64,000 nucleotides of DNA from Lentibacillus persicus (GTDB lineage Bacteria; Bacillota; Bacilli; Bacillales; Amphibacillaceae). Under the pieces are notes generated by a model. That model did no database searches and was not told the DNA's origin. It worked only from the letters and a program-made list of their open reading frames with translations. Both the position numbers and the translations under genes were made by a program. Where the stretch lies: NCBI RefSeq assembly GCF_900112705.1, contig NZ_FOMR01000003.1, positions 1-64,000 on the forward strand. Direction: 5' to 3'. Of this stretch, positions 1-9,113 are shown one piece after another (within the stretch, counting starts at the first letter, position 1; each line of letters opens with the position of its first letter).

Positions 1-246
1 GCGGGGGACATGCAGCTCTACCTTGCCAACCTCAAGCATTAAGGAACGAGTATAATAACCGTTTCGATAATCCCGGGAGCCTGTCCCGCGCTCGTAAGGC
101 TTATTATTTAAGTATTCATCACGCTCCTTTTCCATGTACTCGTTTAGAATCAATACGATGGTTGATTTGGTAACTGCTTCGATATTGGAATTCATAATGG
201 AATCTTTTAATTTATCCATATTTAGGGTAAACTGGATTTGGGTCAT
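1..246 (-). CDS. IS256-family (mutator) transposase, N-terminal part, cut by window edge
   Basis: The reverse strand reads from an ATG at 246, after the ribosome site TAGGAGGGATTAAA, for 82 codons without a stop and runs off the left edge. The peptide starts MTQIQFTLNMDKLKDSIMNS and includes ERDEYLNNKPYERG and RNGYYTRSL. This is the usual N-terminus of IS256-type DDE transposases, which are normally about 390-400 aa; the catalytic DDE residues would lie outside the window. The family call is strengthened by an IS256-like terminal inverted repeat about 80 bp upstream of the gene. Whether the element is intact cannot be judged here. Confidence 0.9.
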   Translation of the reverse strand, partial: MTQIQFTLNMDKLKDSIMNSNIEAVTKSTIVLILNEYMEKERDEYLNNKPYERGTGSRDYRNGYYTRSLMLEVGKVELHVPR

Positions 247-323
247 TTTAATCCCTCCTACTTTTTTTCTCGGTTGAAAACATTGTAACATGGGGGATTA
301 ATTTGACCCTTTTTTTGATTCCT

Positions 324-349
324 TTTTACACAATTATATGGACTTTATC
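324..349 (-). repeat. IS256-type terminal inverted repeat (outer end of the element)
   Basis: Read on the minus strand from 349 the sequence begins GATAAAGTCCATATAATTGT, which closely resembles the IS256 end as I remember it (GATAAAGTCCGTATAATTGT). It lies upstream of the transposase start, as expected for the left end of this family. The element therefore spans position 349 down past position 1. IS256 usually makes an 8-bp target duplication; the second copy is outside the window. Confidence 0.75.
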
Positions 350-366
350 GGGCCGGACTCCGGCCC
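350..366 (-). terminator. GC-rich hairpin at the 3' end of the WYL regulator, abutted by IS256
   Basis: GGGCCGG-AGT-CCGGCCC (minus strand) forms a 7-bp GC stem 13 bases after the WYL gene stop. A U-tract would be expected next, but the IS256 end begins at the very next base. It looks like a former intrinsic terminator separated from its T-run by the insertion. Confidence 0.5.
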
Positions 367-379
367 GGGCTTTTCCTCG

Positions 380-1363
380 TTATTCGGTATAAAGTGTGTT
401 CATTTGTTCTATTTGCGTTCTGAGACGGCTGACCAGGTGTTCCGGTGACAGCACTTTCGCCCGGTCGCCCCATGTCAGAATCCAGTTAACGAGCCCTTCA
501 GAGAGTTTGGCTTTTGTGGAGAGAACAAAATGCTCATCATCAACCTCCCGGATATCCGCTTCCTGTCCAAAGCGATCAAGCACAACATTGACGAGACTAT
601 TGTGGAAACGGATTTTAATCCGCATTTCTTCCCCCGCAAACATATGGAAGCTTTGATTGACATACTCCTGTAGATTAAAATCGCGCTTTTTAAACATTTC
701 ATTACTCACTTCAATGTTACGGATGCGGTCAAGCCGGTAATGCCGTATCTCATTTGTCTCCTGGAAAACGCCAATAAGATAATAGAAATCATTCTGCCAG
801 ATCAGCGCGTATGGTTCCACGTAATAAAAGTCGCCGTCCCGATGGTATTCAAATTCCTTTTTGACATTAAATTTACCGTACTGATAAATTAAGACTTTAC
901 CCTCGGAAATGCCACGATGGACGCTGTCAATATTCAGTTTCACGCGTTCATAATCAATGTTTGCAGACTGACTGAATACAACCGGCTCCGGCAGTGTTTT
1001 AGCAACATGATGGCTCGTCAGATTTTTAATCTTTTTAATCAGTTTTTCTTTTTCATTGGTGGTGATAAAACGCGCTGACAATATGGCATCGATAATTAAT
1101 CGCAGCTGATAGGTTTCAAACAGCCGGGTCTGATGACTGTATTTAATTTTGCCGTACCTGCCCTGGTTCTTCACAATTTCAAAATCCATATCATCAAGTG
1201 TTTCTAAATCACGCTTGATTGTCCGTTTATCAAACGTCGTATCGCCGCTCAGTGTTCTAAGTTTGTTAATTAATTCATCAATACCCATATCATGCTGTTC
1301 ATCGGTTTCATTAAATAAGATTTCCCGCAGCTGCAGCAAACGGTAATTGCTTCCGCGCTCCAT
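380..1363 (-). CDS. WYL-domain transcriptional regulator (YafY type)
   Basis: A protein of about 327 aa. The first 70 residues look like a winged-helix DNA-binding domain (YRLLQLREILFNE..., then TFDKRTIKRDLETLDDMDFE). The middle holds a WYL ligand-binding domain, seen as KVLIYQYGKFNVKKEFEYH, then FYYVEPYALIWQNDFYYLIG, and the arginine-rich RHYRLDRIRNI. A WCX-like C-terminal part follows (about residues 230-320). The ATG at 1363 follows GGGGGGACGAAGGT; a TTG 21 bases upstream is less likely. WYL proteins bind nucleotides or nucleic acids and often repress neighbouring stress genes. The divergent neighbour is an ABC-F ATPase, but the targets are unknown. Confidence 0.85.
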   Translation of the reverse strand: MERGSNYRLLQLREILFNETDEQHDMGIDELINKLRTLSGDTTFDKRTIKRDLETLDDMDFEIVKNQGRYGKIKYSHQTRLFETYQLRLIIDAILSARFITTNEKEKLIKKIKNLTSHHVAKTLPEPVVFSQSANIDYERVKLNIDSVHRGISEGKVLIYQYGKFNVKKEFEYHRDGDFYYVEPYALIWQNDFYYLIGVFQETNEIRHYRLDRIRNIEVSNEMFKKRDFNLQEYVNQSFHMFAGEEMRIKIRFHNSLVNVVLDRFGQEADIREVDDEHFVLSTKAKLSEGLVNWILTWGDRAKVLSPEHLVSRLRTQIEQMNTLYTE

Positions 1364-1534
1364 ACCTTCGTCCCCCCAAAGCAATAAACTCTAGTTTAAA
1401 TGTAATGCTCTTTTCTGTTGAAGACAACCCCTTTAGCCTGATTCCACCGCCGTTTATAAAATTCTTTTGCATTGACTAAATGCCGCAAATCGCTTAAGCT
1501 AACTGTGATTATAATTATTGGAGGACGTTTACGA

Positions 1535-3157
1535 ATGCTAACGGTTAATAATGTAAGTCTGCGATATGCTGATAAAAAATTGTTTGAAGATGTCGATCTG
1601 AAATTTACGCCCGGGAATTGCTATGGTGTTATCGGTGCGAACGGAGCCGGCAAGTCTACTTTTCTGAAGGTTCTTTCCGGTGAAGTTGAGCCGCAAACGG
1701 GCAATGTGTCCAAATCTCCGGATGAGCGGATAGCTGTGCTGAAACAGGAGCATTTTGCCTATGATGAATACGATGTTATGGAAACGGTTCTGATGGGACA
1801 TGAACGTTTATATGAGGTAAAACACGAAAAAGATGCCATTTATATGAAAGCTGACTTTTCGGAGGAAGATGGCATACGCGCTGCTGAACTTGAGGGCGAG
1901 TTCGCTGAAATGAATGGCTGGGAAGCCGAGTCTGATGCTGCTGTACTGTTGAAGGGACTCGGTGTGAAGGAGTCCCTTCATTCAGCAAAAATGGCCGATC
2001 TGCCCGAAGACCAGAAAGTAAAAGTGTTACTGGCACAAGCACTCTTTGGGAATCCGGATATATTACTTCTGGACGAACCGACAAACGGATTGGACATTCA
2101 TGCCATTCAGTGGCTGGAAGAGTTCCTGATCAACTTTGAAAACACAGTGATCGTTGTTTCCCATGACCGCCACTTTTTAAATAAGGTATGCACACACATT
2201 GCAGATGTTGACTACGGAAAAATTGAAATCTATGTCGGCAACTATGACTTTTGGTATGAATCGAGTCAGCTGGCACAAAAAATGGCCCAGGAAGAAAATA
2301 AGAAAAAAGAAGAAAAAATTAAAGATCTGAAAGCATTTATCGAACGATTCAGTGCAAACGCGTCAAAATCAAGGCAAGCGACATCCCGGAAGAAGCTGCT
2401 TGACAGTATCACTCTGGACGATATCAAGCCATCATCACGAAAATATCCATATATTAATTTCACACCAGACCGTGAAATCGGCAATGACCTCTTGTTTGTA
2501 GAAGGTTTAACCAAAACGATTAACGGTGAGAAAGTGTTGGATAATATCAGCTTCACGATGAACAAAGATGACAAAATTGCACTGCTCGGCAAGAACGATA
2601 TTGCAAAAACAACATTGCTGGAAATACTAATGGGCAATATGGAACCTGACTCAGGCAGCTATAAATGGGGTGTGACCACATCGCAGTCTTATTTCCCACG
2701 GGACAATTCGGCATATTTTGATGGCAATGATTTGCCGCTCGTCGACTGGCTCCGGCAATATTCGCCGGAAGATGAGACGGAAACCTTCCTGCGCGGATTT
2801 TTGGGAAGAATGTTGTTTTCCGGTGACCAGGCTTTGAAGAAAGCAAGCGTCCTTTCCGGTGGTGAGCGTGTACGCTGTATGCTGTCGAAAATGATGCTCT
2901 CCGGCGCCAATGTGCTGGTTTTGGATGAGCCGACCAACCATTTGGACCTGGAATCCATTACATCGCTGAACAACGGGCTGAAACGCTTTAAAGGATCCGT
3001 TCTGTTCACATCCCATGACCATGAATTTATCCAGACGATTGCCAACCGGCTTATTGAAATCACCCCTCAGGGCATTGTTGATAAAGAAATGAGCTATGAT
3101 GAATATGTAGCAGATAAAGAATTGCAGGAAAAAGTCGAAGCAATGTACGCCAGCTGA
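1535..3157 (+). CDS. ABC-F family ATPase (YkpA/YbiT-like)
   Basis: 540 aa with two ATP-binding cassettes and no membrane segments, the layout of ABC-F proteins that act on the ribosome rather than in transport. Cassette 1 has Walker A GANGAGKST (about residue 36) and Walker B ILLLDEPTNGLD; its signature is degenerate (LPEDQ in place of LSGGQ). The linker is lysine/glutamate-rich. Cassette 2 has a poor Walker A (GKNDIAKTT, about residue 350) but an intact signature LSGGERVR and VLVLDEPTNHLD. The ATG at 1535 follows GGAGG with good spacing; an upstream in-frame start would add 21 unlikely residues. The exact role (translation factor or antibiotic protection) cannot be told from sequence. Confidence 0.88.
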   Translation: MLTVNNVSLRYADKKLFEDVDLKFTPGNCYGVIGANGAGKSTFLKVLSGEVEPQTGNVSKSPDERIAVLKQEHFAYDEYDVMETVLMGHERLYEVKHEKDAIYMKADFSEEDGIRAAELEGEFAEMNGWEAESDAAVLLKGLGVKESLHSAKMADLPEDQKVKVLLAQALFGNPDILLLDEPTNGLDIHAIQWLEEFLINFENTVIVVSHDRHFLNKVCTHIADVDYGKIEIYVGNYDFWYESSQLAQKMAQEENKKKEEKIKDLKAFIERFSANASKSRQATSRKKLLDSITLDDIKPSSRKYPYINFTPDREIGNDLLFVEGLTKTINGEKVLDNISFTMNKDDKIALLGKNDIAKTTLLEILMGNMEPDSGSYKWGVTTSQSYFPRDNSAYFDGNDLPLVDWLRQYSPEDETETFLRGFLGRMLFSGDQALKKASVLSGGERVRCMLSKMMLSGANVLVLDEPTNHLDLESITSLNNGLKRFKGSVLFTSHDHEFIQTIANRLIEITPQGIVDKEMSYDEYVADKELQEKVEAMYAS

Positions 3158-3197
3158 TTTACTGATATTGGCCGACGATTTCGCAAATAGTTATACT

Positions 3198-3450
3198 AAA
3201 AAGAGGTTGGGACATAACTTATATATCCAATATAAAAGACGAACGATCATTAAGGTTAGCGGAGGAAATATGCGTAGACTCCTGCGGGAACAGAGGCATA
3301 GGTGAGACAACGAAGTGCCATAGCACGAGTTGGCTCAACAGCCGCCCGCGGAAAGCGAAGCATATTTCCGGAGCGGTGTATCCCGCTTCCTTTCCTTATA
3401 ATCGTTCGTCTTTTTTTTACTTTTAAATCTTTTGTCCCAGCCTCTTTTTT
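3198..3450. repeat. Long nested inverted-repeat element, about 250 bp (copy 1)
   Basis: The element is bounded by AAAAAGAGGTTGGGACA and TGTCCCAGCCTCTTTTTT. Inside is a second pair, GACGAACGAT (3238-3247) and ATCGTTCGTC (3401-3410), then a third, GCGGAGGAAATATGC and GCATATTTCCGGAGC. The core carries GACTCCTGCGGGAACAG and GCCCGCGGAAAGCGAAGC, words I associate with dispersed repeats in Bacillaceae genomes. It lies exactly between two convergent genes and its right arm reaches the tdh stop codon. It could fold into one long hairpin and act as a two-way terminator. A shorter relative is at 22431-22560. Confidence 0.8.
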
Positions 3451-4387
3451 AATTCTGCTTCATTTGAACATTTGTAAGCATCTCTTTTGTCATTGAATCA
3501 AGATCGTATTCCGCTTTAAATCCCCACTCTTCTTCAGCAGCGGATGCGTCAATATTATCAGGCCAGCTTTCTGCAATTTTCTGACGGACAGGATCAACAT
3601 CAAACTTCAATTCAAATTCCGGTATGTGCTTTTGGATCGCACGCTCAAAGTCCTCCGGAGCAGCTGATATGGCAGCAATGTTATATGCATTACGGTGCTC
3701 CAATTTTTCGGGATCGGCTTCCATCAGCTTAATAATCGCATTTAATGCATCCGGCATATACATCATATCCATATACGTTCCAGCTTCAATGTATGACGTG
3801 TATTGTTTTGATTTAATTGCCTCATAATAGATTTCCACCGCATAATCAGTTGTACCGCCGCCCGGTGGTGTCATATGGGAAATCAACCCGGGGTAACGGA
3901 CACCGCGCGTATCGACACCGTATCGATAAAAGTAATAATCACAAAGCAGTTCGCCCGCCACTTTATTGACACCATACATTGTTGTCGGCCGCATAATCGT
4001 TTCCTGCGGCGTATTCTTTTTTGGTGTCGTTGGTCCAAAAGCTCCTATTGAGCTTGGTGTAAAAAACTGCAAATCGAGTTCTCTGGCTGTTTCAAGAGCA
4101 TTCACCAAGCCCCCCATATTCAAATGCCATGCCAGCTGCGGTACCGTTTCTGCTTTCGCTGACAATAAAGCAGCCAAATGCATAATGGTATCAACGTTAT
4201 GCTTTTTGGCTGCGTTGTAAATTGCTTTCTCGTCAGTTACATCAATTATTTCAAACGGGCCTTCCTCATCCTCTTTTTGCCAAATATCAGACCCTATAAC
4301 ATGATGCGTTCCATAATATGATCGTAATTTCCTGAGGAGTTCTGAGCCGATTTGGCCGAGAGCGCCTGTCACCAGTATCTTTTTCAT
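3449..4387 (-). CDS. tdh: L-threonine 3-dehydrogenase, short-chain (SDR/epimerase-like) type
   Basis: 312 aa. The N-terminal Rossmann motif TGALGQIG and the catalytic YGVNK are those of extended SDR enzymes. It oxidises L-threonine to 2-amino-3-ketobutyrate with NAD+. Assignment rests on both sequence ([24 protein letters not shown] are typical of SDR-type threonine dehydrogenases) and context: kbl, encoding the next enzyme, lies 56 bp upstream on the same strand. The pair degrades threonine to glycine and acetyl-CoA. The start follows GGGGGAGAAAGT. It ends inside the inverted-repeat element that probably terminates the transcript. Confidence 0.9.
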   Translation of the reverse strand: MKKILVTGALGQIGSELLRKLRSYYGTHHVIGSDIWQKEDEEGPFEIIDVTDEKAIYNAAKKHNVDTIMHLAALLSAKAETVPQLAWHLNMGGLVNALETARELDLQFFTPSSIGAFGPTTPKKNTPQETIMRPTTMYGVNKVAGELLCDYYFYRYGVDTRGVRYPGLISHMTPPGGGTTDYAVEIYYEAIKSKQYTSYIEAGTYMDMMYMPDALNAIIKLMEADPEKLEHRNAYNIAAISAAPEDFERAIQKHIPEFELKFDVDPVRQKIAESWPDNIDASAAEEEWGFKAEYDLDSMTKEMLTNVQMKQN

Positions 4388-4443
4388 ACTTTCTCCCCCA
4401 ACTGTTCTTTTAAAAAAGTGATCATGTTGTCAGGCGAATCCTT

Positions 4444-5634
4444 TTAAATCAGTCCCAGTTCCTTGCCGATTTTTTCATAGGCATCGAGTGCGTCATCGAG
4501 CATATCTTTTGTATGGGCTGCTGTCGGCATGTTGCGGACACGACCCTTCCCTCTTGGCACTGTGGGGAAAACAATTGATTTTGCATAGACGCCTTCTTCA
4601 TACAAACGCTTGCTGAATTTCTGTGTAGCTTTTTCGTCACCGATGATACACGGGGTGATCGGTGTTTCACTATTGCCGATATCAAATCCAAGCTTTTTCA
4701 ATCCGTTTTTTAAATAATTGCTGTTCTTCCATAATTTATCATTAAGGTCGGTAGACTCAATTAAAAGGTCCACGGCTTTTGTACTTGCGGCAGCATCCGC
4801 AGGTGATACCGCTGTGGAAAAGAGAAATGGACGCGAGCGGACTTTCAGCCAATCGATTAATTCTGTTTTTCCGGCAACGTAGCCGCCGATAACACCTATC
4901 GCTTTGGACAATGTTCCCATCTGAAAATCAACTTTGTTCTGCAGCCCGAAATGTTTCACGGTGCCTGCGCCTTTGCCCAGCACGCCTGATCCGTGTGCAT
5001 CGTCGACGTAAGTAATCACGTCAAATTCTTCTGCAATCTCTACGATTTCCGGAAGCTTCGCAATATCGCCATCCATCGAAAAAACACCATCGGTAATAAT
5101 CATGACTTTATTGTAGTCGCCTGATTCAACTGTTTCCTTTGCTTTAGCACGCAAATCATCCATATCAGAATGATTGTAACGGATGATTTTGGCCCTGGAC
5201 AAACGGCAGCCGTCAATAATCGAAGCATGGTTCAATTCATCTGATAAAATCGCATCGTTTTTATCCATTACTGCAGAAATTGCAGCCATGTTACAGTTAA
5301 ACCCGGATTGATATGAAATAACTGCGTCAGTGCCCTTAAATTCGGCCAGTTTTTCCTCAAGCTCAAGGTGAAGATCCATTGTTCCATTAATGGTACGCAC
5401 AGCACCTGCCCCAACACCATGAGAATCCACCGCAGCTTTGGCAGTTTCTTTAAGCCGGTCATCAGTCGCAAGTCCTAAGTAATTATTCGATGAAAGATTA
5501 ATTTTGGTTTTTCCATCCAGTTTAACAAGCGGTCCGTTTGCCCCTTCAATAGGGTCAATCTCGTTGTAAAGGCCCCGTTCTTTTAAATCATTAATATTGT
5601 CGGTTAAAAATGATTGCAATGCTTTGCTCGTCAT
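4444..5634 (-). CDS. kbl: Glycine C-acetyltransferase (2-amino-3-ketobutyrate CoA ligase)
   Basis: About 396 aa, usual length for the family. It is a PLP-dependent alpha-oxoamine synthase that cleaves 2-amino-3-ketobutyrate with CoA to glycine and acetyl-CoA. Visible marks are [10 protein letters not shown] near the N-terminus, the [12 protein letters not shown] aspartate/histidine region, and the PLP lysine in [15 protein letters not shown] (about residue 243). The ATG at 5634 is chosen because AGGAGG sits 9 bases upstream; a GTG at 5643 directly abuts that site and is too close. It is the first gene of the kbl-tdh pair. Confidence 0.93.
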   Translation of the reverse strand: MTSKALQSFLTDNINDLKERGLYNEIDPIEGANGPLVKLDGKTKINLSSNNYLGLATDDRLKETAKAAVDSHGVGAGAVRTINGTMDLHLELEEKLAEFKGTDAVISYQSGFNCNMAAISAVMDKNDAILSDELNHASIIDGCRLSRAKIIRYNHSDMDDLRAKAKETVESGDYNKVMIITDGVFSMDGDIAKLPEIVEIAEEFDVITYVDDAHGSGVLGKGAGTVKHFGLQNKVDFQMGTLSKAIGVIGGYVAGKTELIDWLKVRSRPFLFSTAVSPADAAASTKAVDLLIESTDLNDKLWKNSNYLKNGLKKLGFDIGNSETPITPCIIGDEKATQKFSKRLYEEGVYAKSIVFPTVPRGKGRVRNMPTAAHTKDMLDDALDAYEKIGKELGLI

Positions 5635-5848
5635 TTTATTCACCCTCCTGAGTCATGCTTTTTTAACTGCATATTCCATTACCGAGTTTAACACAAGAAT
5701 TAAATATTTGGCATACCCTTAACCATTAAAACGCAATTCATGGCAATGCAAATAGTGTCATAGTTTCCGTGATTTTGTCGCAGAAACCAGTAGTATATTA
5801 AGCTTAAATTTACTATAATATGTATAGATACTATAAGAGGGGCAAAAA

Positions 5849-5983
5849 ATGATGAAACAAGTCTTAATCGCACTTTTTTTAACATTAATTCTCAGTTTCA
5901 GTGTTATTGGAGTTACGCAGTCTATGTCCGAGACGGATGACGTTGTCGAAAAGGAAGACAACAACATTGTCACAGTAAATTAA
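5849..5983 (+). CDS. Small exported or membrane-anchored peptide, 44 aa
   Basis: Read directly from the sequence: ATGATGAAACAA... to TAA at 5983, with ribosome site AAGAGGGG six bases upstream and a strong terminator right after the stop. The peptide has a hydrophobic stretch of about 20 residues (VLIALFLTLILSFSVIGV) followed by an acidic tail (SETDDVVEKEDNN). This fits a single-pass membrane peptide or a short secreted peptide. No family is recognised. Good initiation and termination signals make a real gene likely. Confidence 0.6.
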   Translation: MMKQVLIALFLTLILSFSVIGVTQSMSETDDVVEKEDNNIVTVN

Positions 5984-5986
5984 TGC

Positions 5987-6026
5987 AAAAAGGGGAGCAC
6001 CTGTCTTTAAAGTGCTCCCCTTTTTT
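5987..6026. terminator. Bidirectional intrinsic terminator
   Basis: AAAGGGGAGCAC and GTGCTCCCCTTTTTT form a 12-bp stem between the small peptide gene and the convergent LysM-3D gene. A-runs and T-runs on both sides suit termination in both directions. Confidence 0.9.
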
Positions 6027-6038
6027 AGGTTAATTTTA

Positions 6039-6860
6039 TTAATCAACGATTGTTACATCGACTGTACGGACGCCCCAGCTGTATGCTTCGTCTTTTGTCG
6101 GGACGTGAACATCGATTTTGTTGCCGTTAATCGCGCCGCCTGTATCTGCTGCAATCGCTGTGCCATAACCTTCAACGTGAACCTTTGAACCCAATGGGAT
6201 AACGTTCGGGTCAACTGCGATTACTTTTTTGTTTGGATTGGCGTTCAGGTCAACACCGGTTGCTGTTACACCTGAGCATCCTGCGCAATCAGCGGTGTAC
6301 GCCGTTGCTGATACTGTTACAGTCTTGCCTTCCGCATCGTTCTGTGAAGAAGATGCTTCTGCAGCGGACGCTTCGTTATTATTATTATTGCTGGCAGTTT
6401 GTGCCGGCTCGCTTGAAGCTTCAGGTTCAGCTGATTCTTCAGTCTGACTGGATTCATCAGATGTACTTTCAGATGGTGCTGAAGCTTCTTCATTTGCACT
6501 TTGCTCAACGTTAGCGCCGTTCAGATCTAATTCTTGTCCAACGACGATAATATCTGAATTCAGATTGTTCCACTTTTTCAGGTCATTAACCGACACGTCA
6601 TATTCACTGCTGATGCCAATCAACGTATCGCCTTTTTCAACGGTATATGCTTCATCGAGGTATAATGTTTGTTTTGGCTGAATTGTCGTGTTTTTCAAGT
6701 TATTTATATCAACCAGTTCTTCAACTGTTGTATTATTGTCCTTTGCGATTTCCCAAAGGTTATCGCCTTTCTCAACTTCGTACTCAGCTGCAGATGCAGT
6801 TGTTACCGTAGCGCCAGCAAGCAAAACACTTGCAGCTATTGAAGCTACCAATTTCTTCAT
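6039..6860 (-). CDS. Secreted LysM-LysM-3D cell wall protein (YocH-like)
   Basis: 273 aa. A signal peptide (cleavage after ASAA, about residue 25) is followed by two LysM repeats (about 26-70 and 71-113) that bind peptidoglycan. A Ser/Glu/Asn-rich linker (about 115-178) leads to a 3D domain (about 180-273) with the acidic motif AADTGGAINGNKIDV seen in lytic transglycosylase-like folds. The architecture matches B. subtilis YocH, a wall hydrolase of the WalRK regulon. Upstream on the minus strand there are several TGTAAT/TGTAAC half-sites, but the best pair (TGTAAT, 5 nt, CTTAAT) only partly fits the WalR box, so that control is a guess. Confidence 0.9.
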   Translation of the reverse strand: MKKLVASIAASVLLAGATVTTASAAEYEVEKGDNLWEIAKDNNTTVEELVDINNLKNTTIQPKQTLYLDEAYTVEKGDTLIGISSEYDVSVNDLKKWNNLNSDIIVVGQELDLNGANVEQSANEEASAPSESTSDESSQTEESAEPEASSEPAQTASNNNNNEASAAEASSSQNDAEGKTVTVSATAYTADCAGCSGVTATGVDLNANPNKKVIAVDPNVIPLGSKVHVEGYGTAIAADTGGAINGNKIDVHVPTKDEAYSWGVRTVDVTIVD

Positions 6861-7048
6861 AGGTAGTTCCCTCCTTTGATTTGTACAAGACTCATCTTAA
6901 CACGGGGGAACCACCTTTGCAGTTACAAGAGAATTAAGAGTCTATTACAAGAAATCTCGAATTCCCGCGAAATATTACAAATTTAATAGATTTATGTCAA
7001 AAAGCAATTAGTATTACATAATGACTGCTGTTTATAATGGTAAAAACG

Positions 7049-7081
7049 CAAAAAACCTTACTGCTATTCCGCAGTAAGGTT
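7049..7081 (-). terminator. Intrinsic terminator of the opp operon
   Basis: AACCTTACTGC and GCAGTAAGGTT form an 11-bp perfect stem with a 6-nt loop, followed on the minus strand by a T-run. It lies 22 bases after the oppF stop. Confidence 0.92.
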
Positions 7082-7102
7082 AAAAGTAATCGATTTGGCT
7101 AT

Positions 7103-8038
7103 TTATTTACTTGCCAGTTCTTTTTTATATTGTTCAAATTCTTTGGTTGTACAGCGCACCCAATGGCCCGGGGTGACTTCACGGAATTCGGGTTCTTCAG
7201 TTGTGTCATGGCCTGTCGGATCATACGACACCCGCTTGCGGTACCGTTCGTAATCCGGATCGGGCAGCGGAATTGCTGAGAGAAGTGATTTTGTATATGG
7301 ATGAAGAGGGTTGCGATACAATTCATCACTTTCGGCAAGTTCCACCATATTTCCAAAGTACATGACACCAATTCGGTCACTGATATATTTAACCATCGAC
7401 AAATCATGCGCAATAAACAAATATGTCAGATTCTGGTCACGCTGGAGCCGTCTCAGCAGATTTACGACCTGGGCCTGAATCGACACGTCGAGGGCCGATA
7501 TTGGCTCGTCAGCAATAATAAAATCAGGTTCCACAGCAAGCGCACGGGCAATCCCGATACGCTGCCGCTGACCGCCACTGAATTCATGCGGAAAACGGGT
7601 GGCGTGTTCTTTGTTCAGGCCTACCGTTTCCAGCAGTTCCTGGACGCGCTGTTTGCGGTCTTCTTCATTTTTAGCCAGCTTATGAATATCAATCCCTTCG
7701 GCAACAATATCCATTACCGTCATTTTGGGATTCAGTGATGAAGAAGGATCCTGGAAAATCATTTGCATTTTCCGGTTTAACTTCAGCAACTCTTTTTTGG
7801 ACTTTTTCTCATGCACGTTTTCGTTGTTGAATATGACGTCGCCGCCCGTAGCATCATGCAAACGGATAATCGTACGGCCGGTTGTTGATTTGCCGCAGCC
7901 CGACTCACCGACCAAACCGAACGTTTCACCTTTGTATATATCAAACGAAATATCATTAACAGCTTTAACAACACTTTTGCGACCTAATTTAAAATGTTTT
8001 TGCAGATTTTTAACTTCTAAGACTTTCTCATTTTCCAT
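7103..8038 (-). CDS. oppF: Oligopeptide ABC transporter ATP-binding protein OppF
   Basis: 311 aa, one of the two cytoplasmic ATPases of a peptide importer. Walker A is GESGCGKST, signature FSGGQRQRIGIARAL, Walker B DFIIADEPISALDVS. A C-terminal oligopeptide-transporter extension contains NPLHPYTKSLLSAIPLPDP and the cysteine in GHWVRCTTKEFEQ. The ATG shares one base with the oppD stop (TAATG), indicating translational coupling. It is the last gene of oppABCDF and is followed by a terminator. The peptide substrate cannot be told. Confidence 0.93.
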   Translation of the reverse strand: MENEKVLEVKNLQKHFKLGRKSVVKAVNDISFDIYKGETFGLVGESGCGKSTTGRTIIRLHDATGGDVIFNNENVHEKKSKKELLKLNRKMQMIFQDPSSSLNPKMTVMDIVAEGIDIHKLAKNEEDRKQRVQELLETVGLNKEHATRFPHEFSGGQRQRIGIARALAVEPDFIIADEPISALDVSIQAQVVNLLRRLQRDQNLTYLFIAHDLSMVKYISDRIGVMYFGNMVELAESDELYRNPLHPYTKSLLSAIPLPDPDYERYRKRVSYDPTGHDTTEEPEFREVTPGHWVRCTTKEFEQYKKELASK

Positions 8039-9093
8039 TATTCCTCACCATCCTTGCGATCGTCCATTGAAGCAAAACCTTGCATTCTGCGCTGGACGGA
8101 TTCCGGCGGCTCGATCTTTGGTGCGTGTTCATGAAGCAGCCAGGTGGCAGCATAATGGGAGTCGGACACTTTAAACATCGGCGGCTCCATTTGTGTATCG
8201 ATTTCCAAAGCAAACCTGTTCCTCGGGGCAAACGCATCCCCTTTCGGCGGATTCAGCATATCCGGCGGGCTGCCTGGTATCGCAAACAATTCCTCTTCAT
8301 CATCATCCAATGTCGGCATCGAGCCCAGAAGCCCCCATGTATATGGATGTTTTGGATTATAAAAGATATCGTCAGCTGTGCCAATCTCGACAATCTTTCC
8401 GGCATACATAACCGCTACACGGTCAGCTACGTTTGCTACTACACCCAAGTCATGCGTGATGAAAATAATGGCACTGTCCATCTCCCGCTGAATGTCTTTC
8501 ATCAGTTCAAGAATTTGTGCCTGGATTGTCACGTCAAGAGCCGTCGTTGGCTCATCAGCAATCAGAATTTTTGGATTACACGCAAGTGCAATCGCCACTA
8601 CCGCGCGTTGACGCATCCCGCCGGAAAATTGGTGCGGATATTGGTTCAAGCGTGTTTCCGGCTGAGGAATTCCGACCAGTTCCAAAAGCTCAATCGTTTT
8701 ATCCTTTGCCTGGGATTTACTCATTTTCCTGTGCTTAATCAGCCCTTCTGCAATCTGTTTGCCGACTTTCATTGTCGGGTTCAGCGATGTCATCGGGTCC
8801 TGAAACACAGTGGAAATATCTTTACCGCGCAGTTTTTGCATTTGTTTGGTCGTATATTTGGTGATGTCTTCACCTTCGAATAGGATCTCACCGGTTTTAA
8901 TATAGCCTTGAGGCTTTGGCAAAAGTTGCGTAATAGCTTTTGTCGTAACCGATTTTCCGGAACCTGACTCACCCACAATGGCCAAAGTCTCACCTTTTTT
9001 TAAATCAAAATCGATACCGCGTACAGCTTGCACTTCCCCACTGTACGTTTTAAACGCAACACTTAAATCTTTTACTTCCAGCAATTTACTCAT
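8038..9093 (-). CDS. oppD: Oligopeptide ABC transporter ATP-binding protein OppD
   Basis: 351 aa. Walker A GESGSGKSVT, signature FSGGMRQRAVVAIAL, Walker B ILIADEPTTALDVT. The C-terminal oligopeptide-type extension includes NPKHPYTWGLLGSMPTLDDD and PPDMLNPPKGDAFAPR. The ATG at 9093 is preferred because GGGAGGTG lies about 9 bases upstream; a GTG 12 bases earlier overlaps that site. It pairs with OppF to power the OppBC channel. Confidence 0.93.
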   Translation of the reverse strand: MSKLLEVKDLSVAFKTYSGEVQAVRGIDFDLKKGETLAIVGESGSGKSVTTKAITQLLPKPQGYIKTGEILFEGEDITKYTTKQMQKLRGKDISTVFQDPMTSLNPTMKVGKQIAEGLIKHRKMSKSQAKDKTIELLELVGIPQPETRLNQYPHQFSGGMRQRAVVAIALACNPKILIADEPTTALDVTIQAQILELMKDIQREMDSAIIFITHDLGVVANVADRVAVMYAGKIVEIGTADDIFYNPKHPYTWGLLGSMPTLDDDEEELFAIPGSPPDMLNPPKGDAFAPRNRFALEIDTQMEPPMFKVSDSHYAATWLLHEHAPKIEPPESVQRRMQGFASMDDRKDGEE

Positions 9094-9113
9094 AGTCAGA
9101 CACACCTCCCTTG

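Noticed and set aside
8080-8883. Long plus-strand open frame (267 codons) opposite oppD
   Set aside because: It is fully antisense to a well-conserved ATPase gene, has no ribosome site, and its peptide resembles no family.
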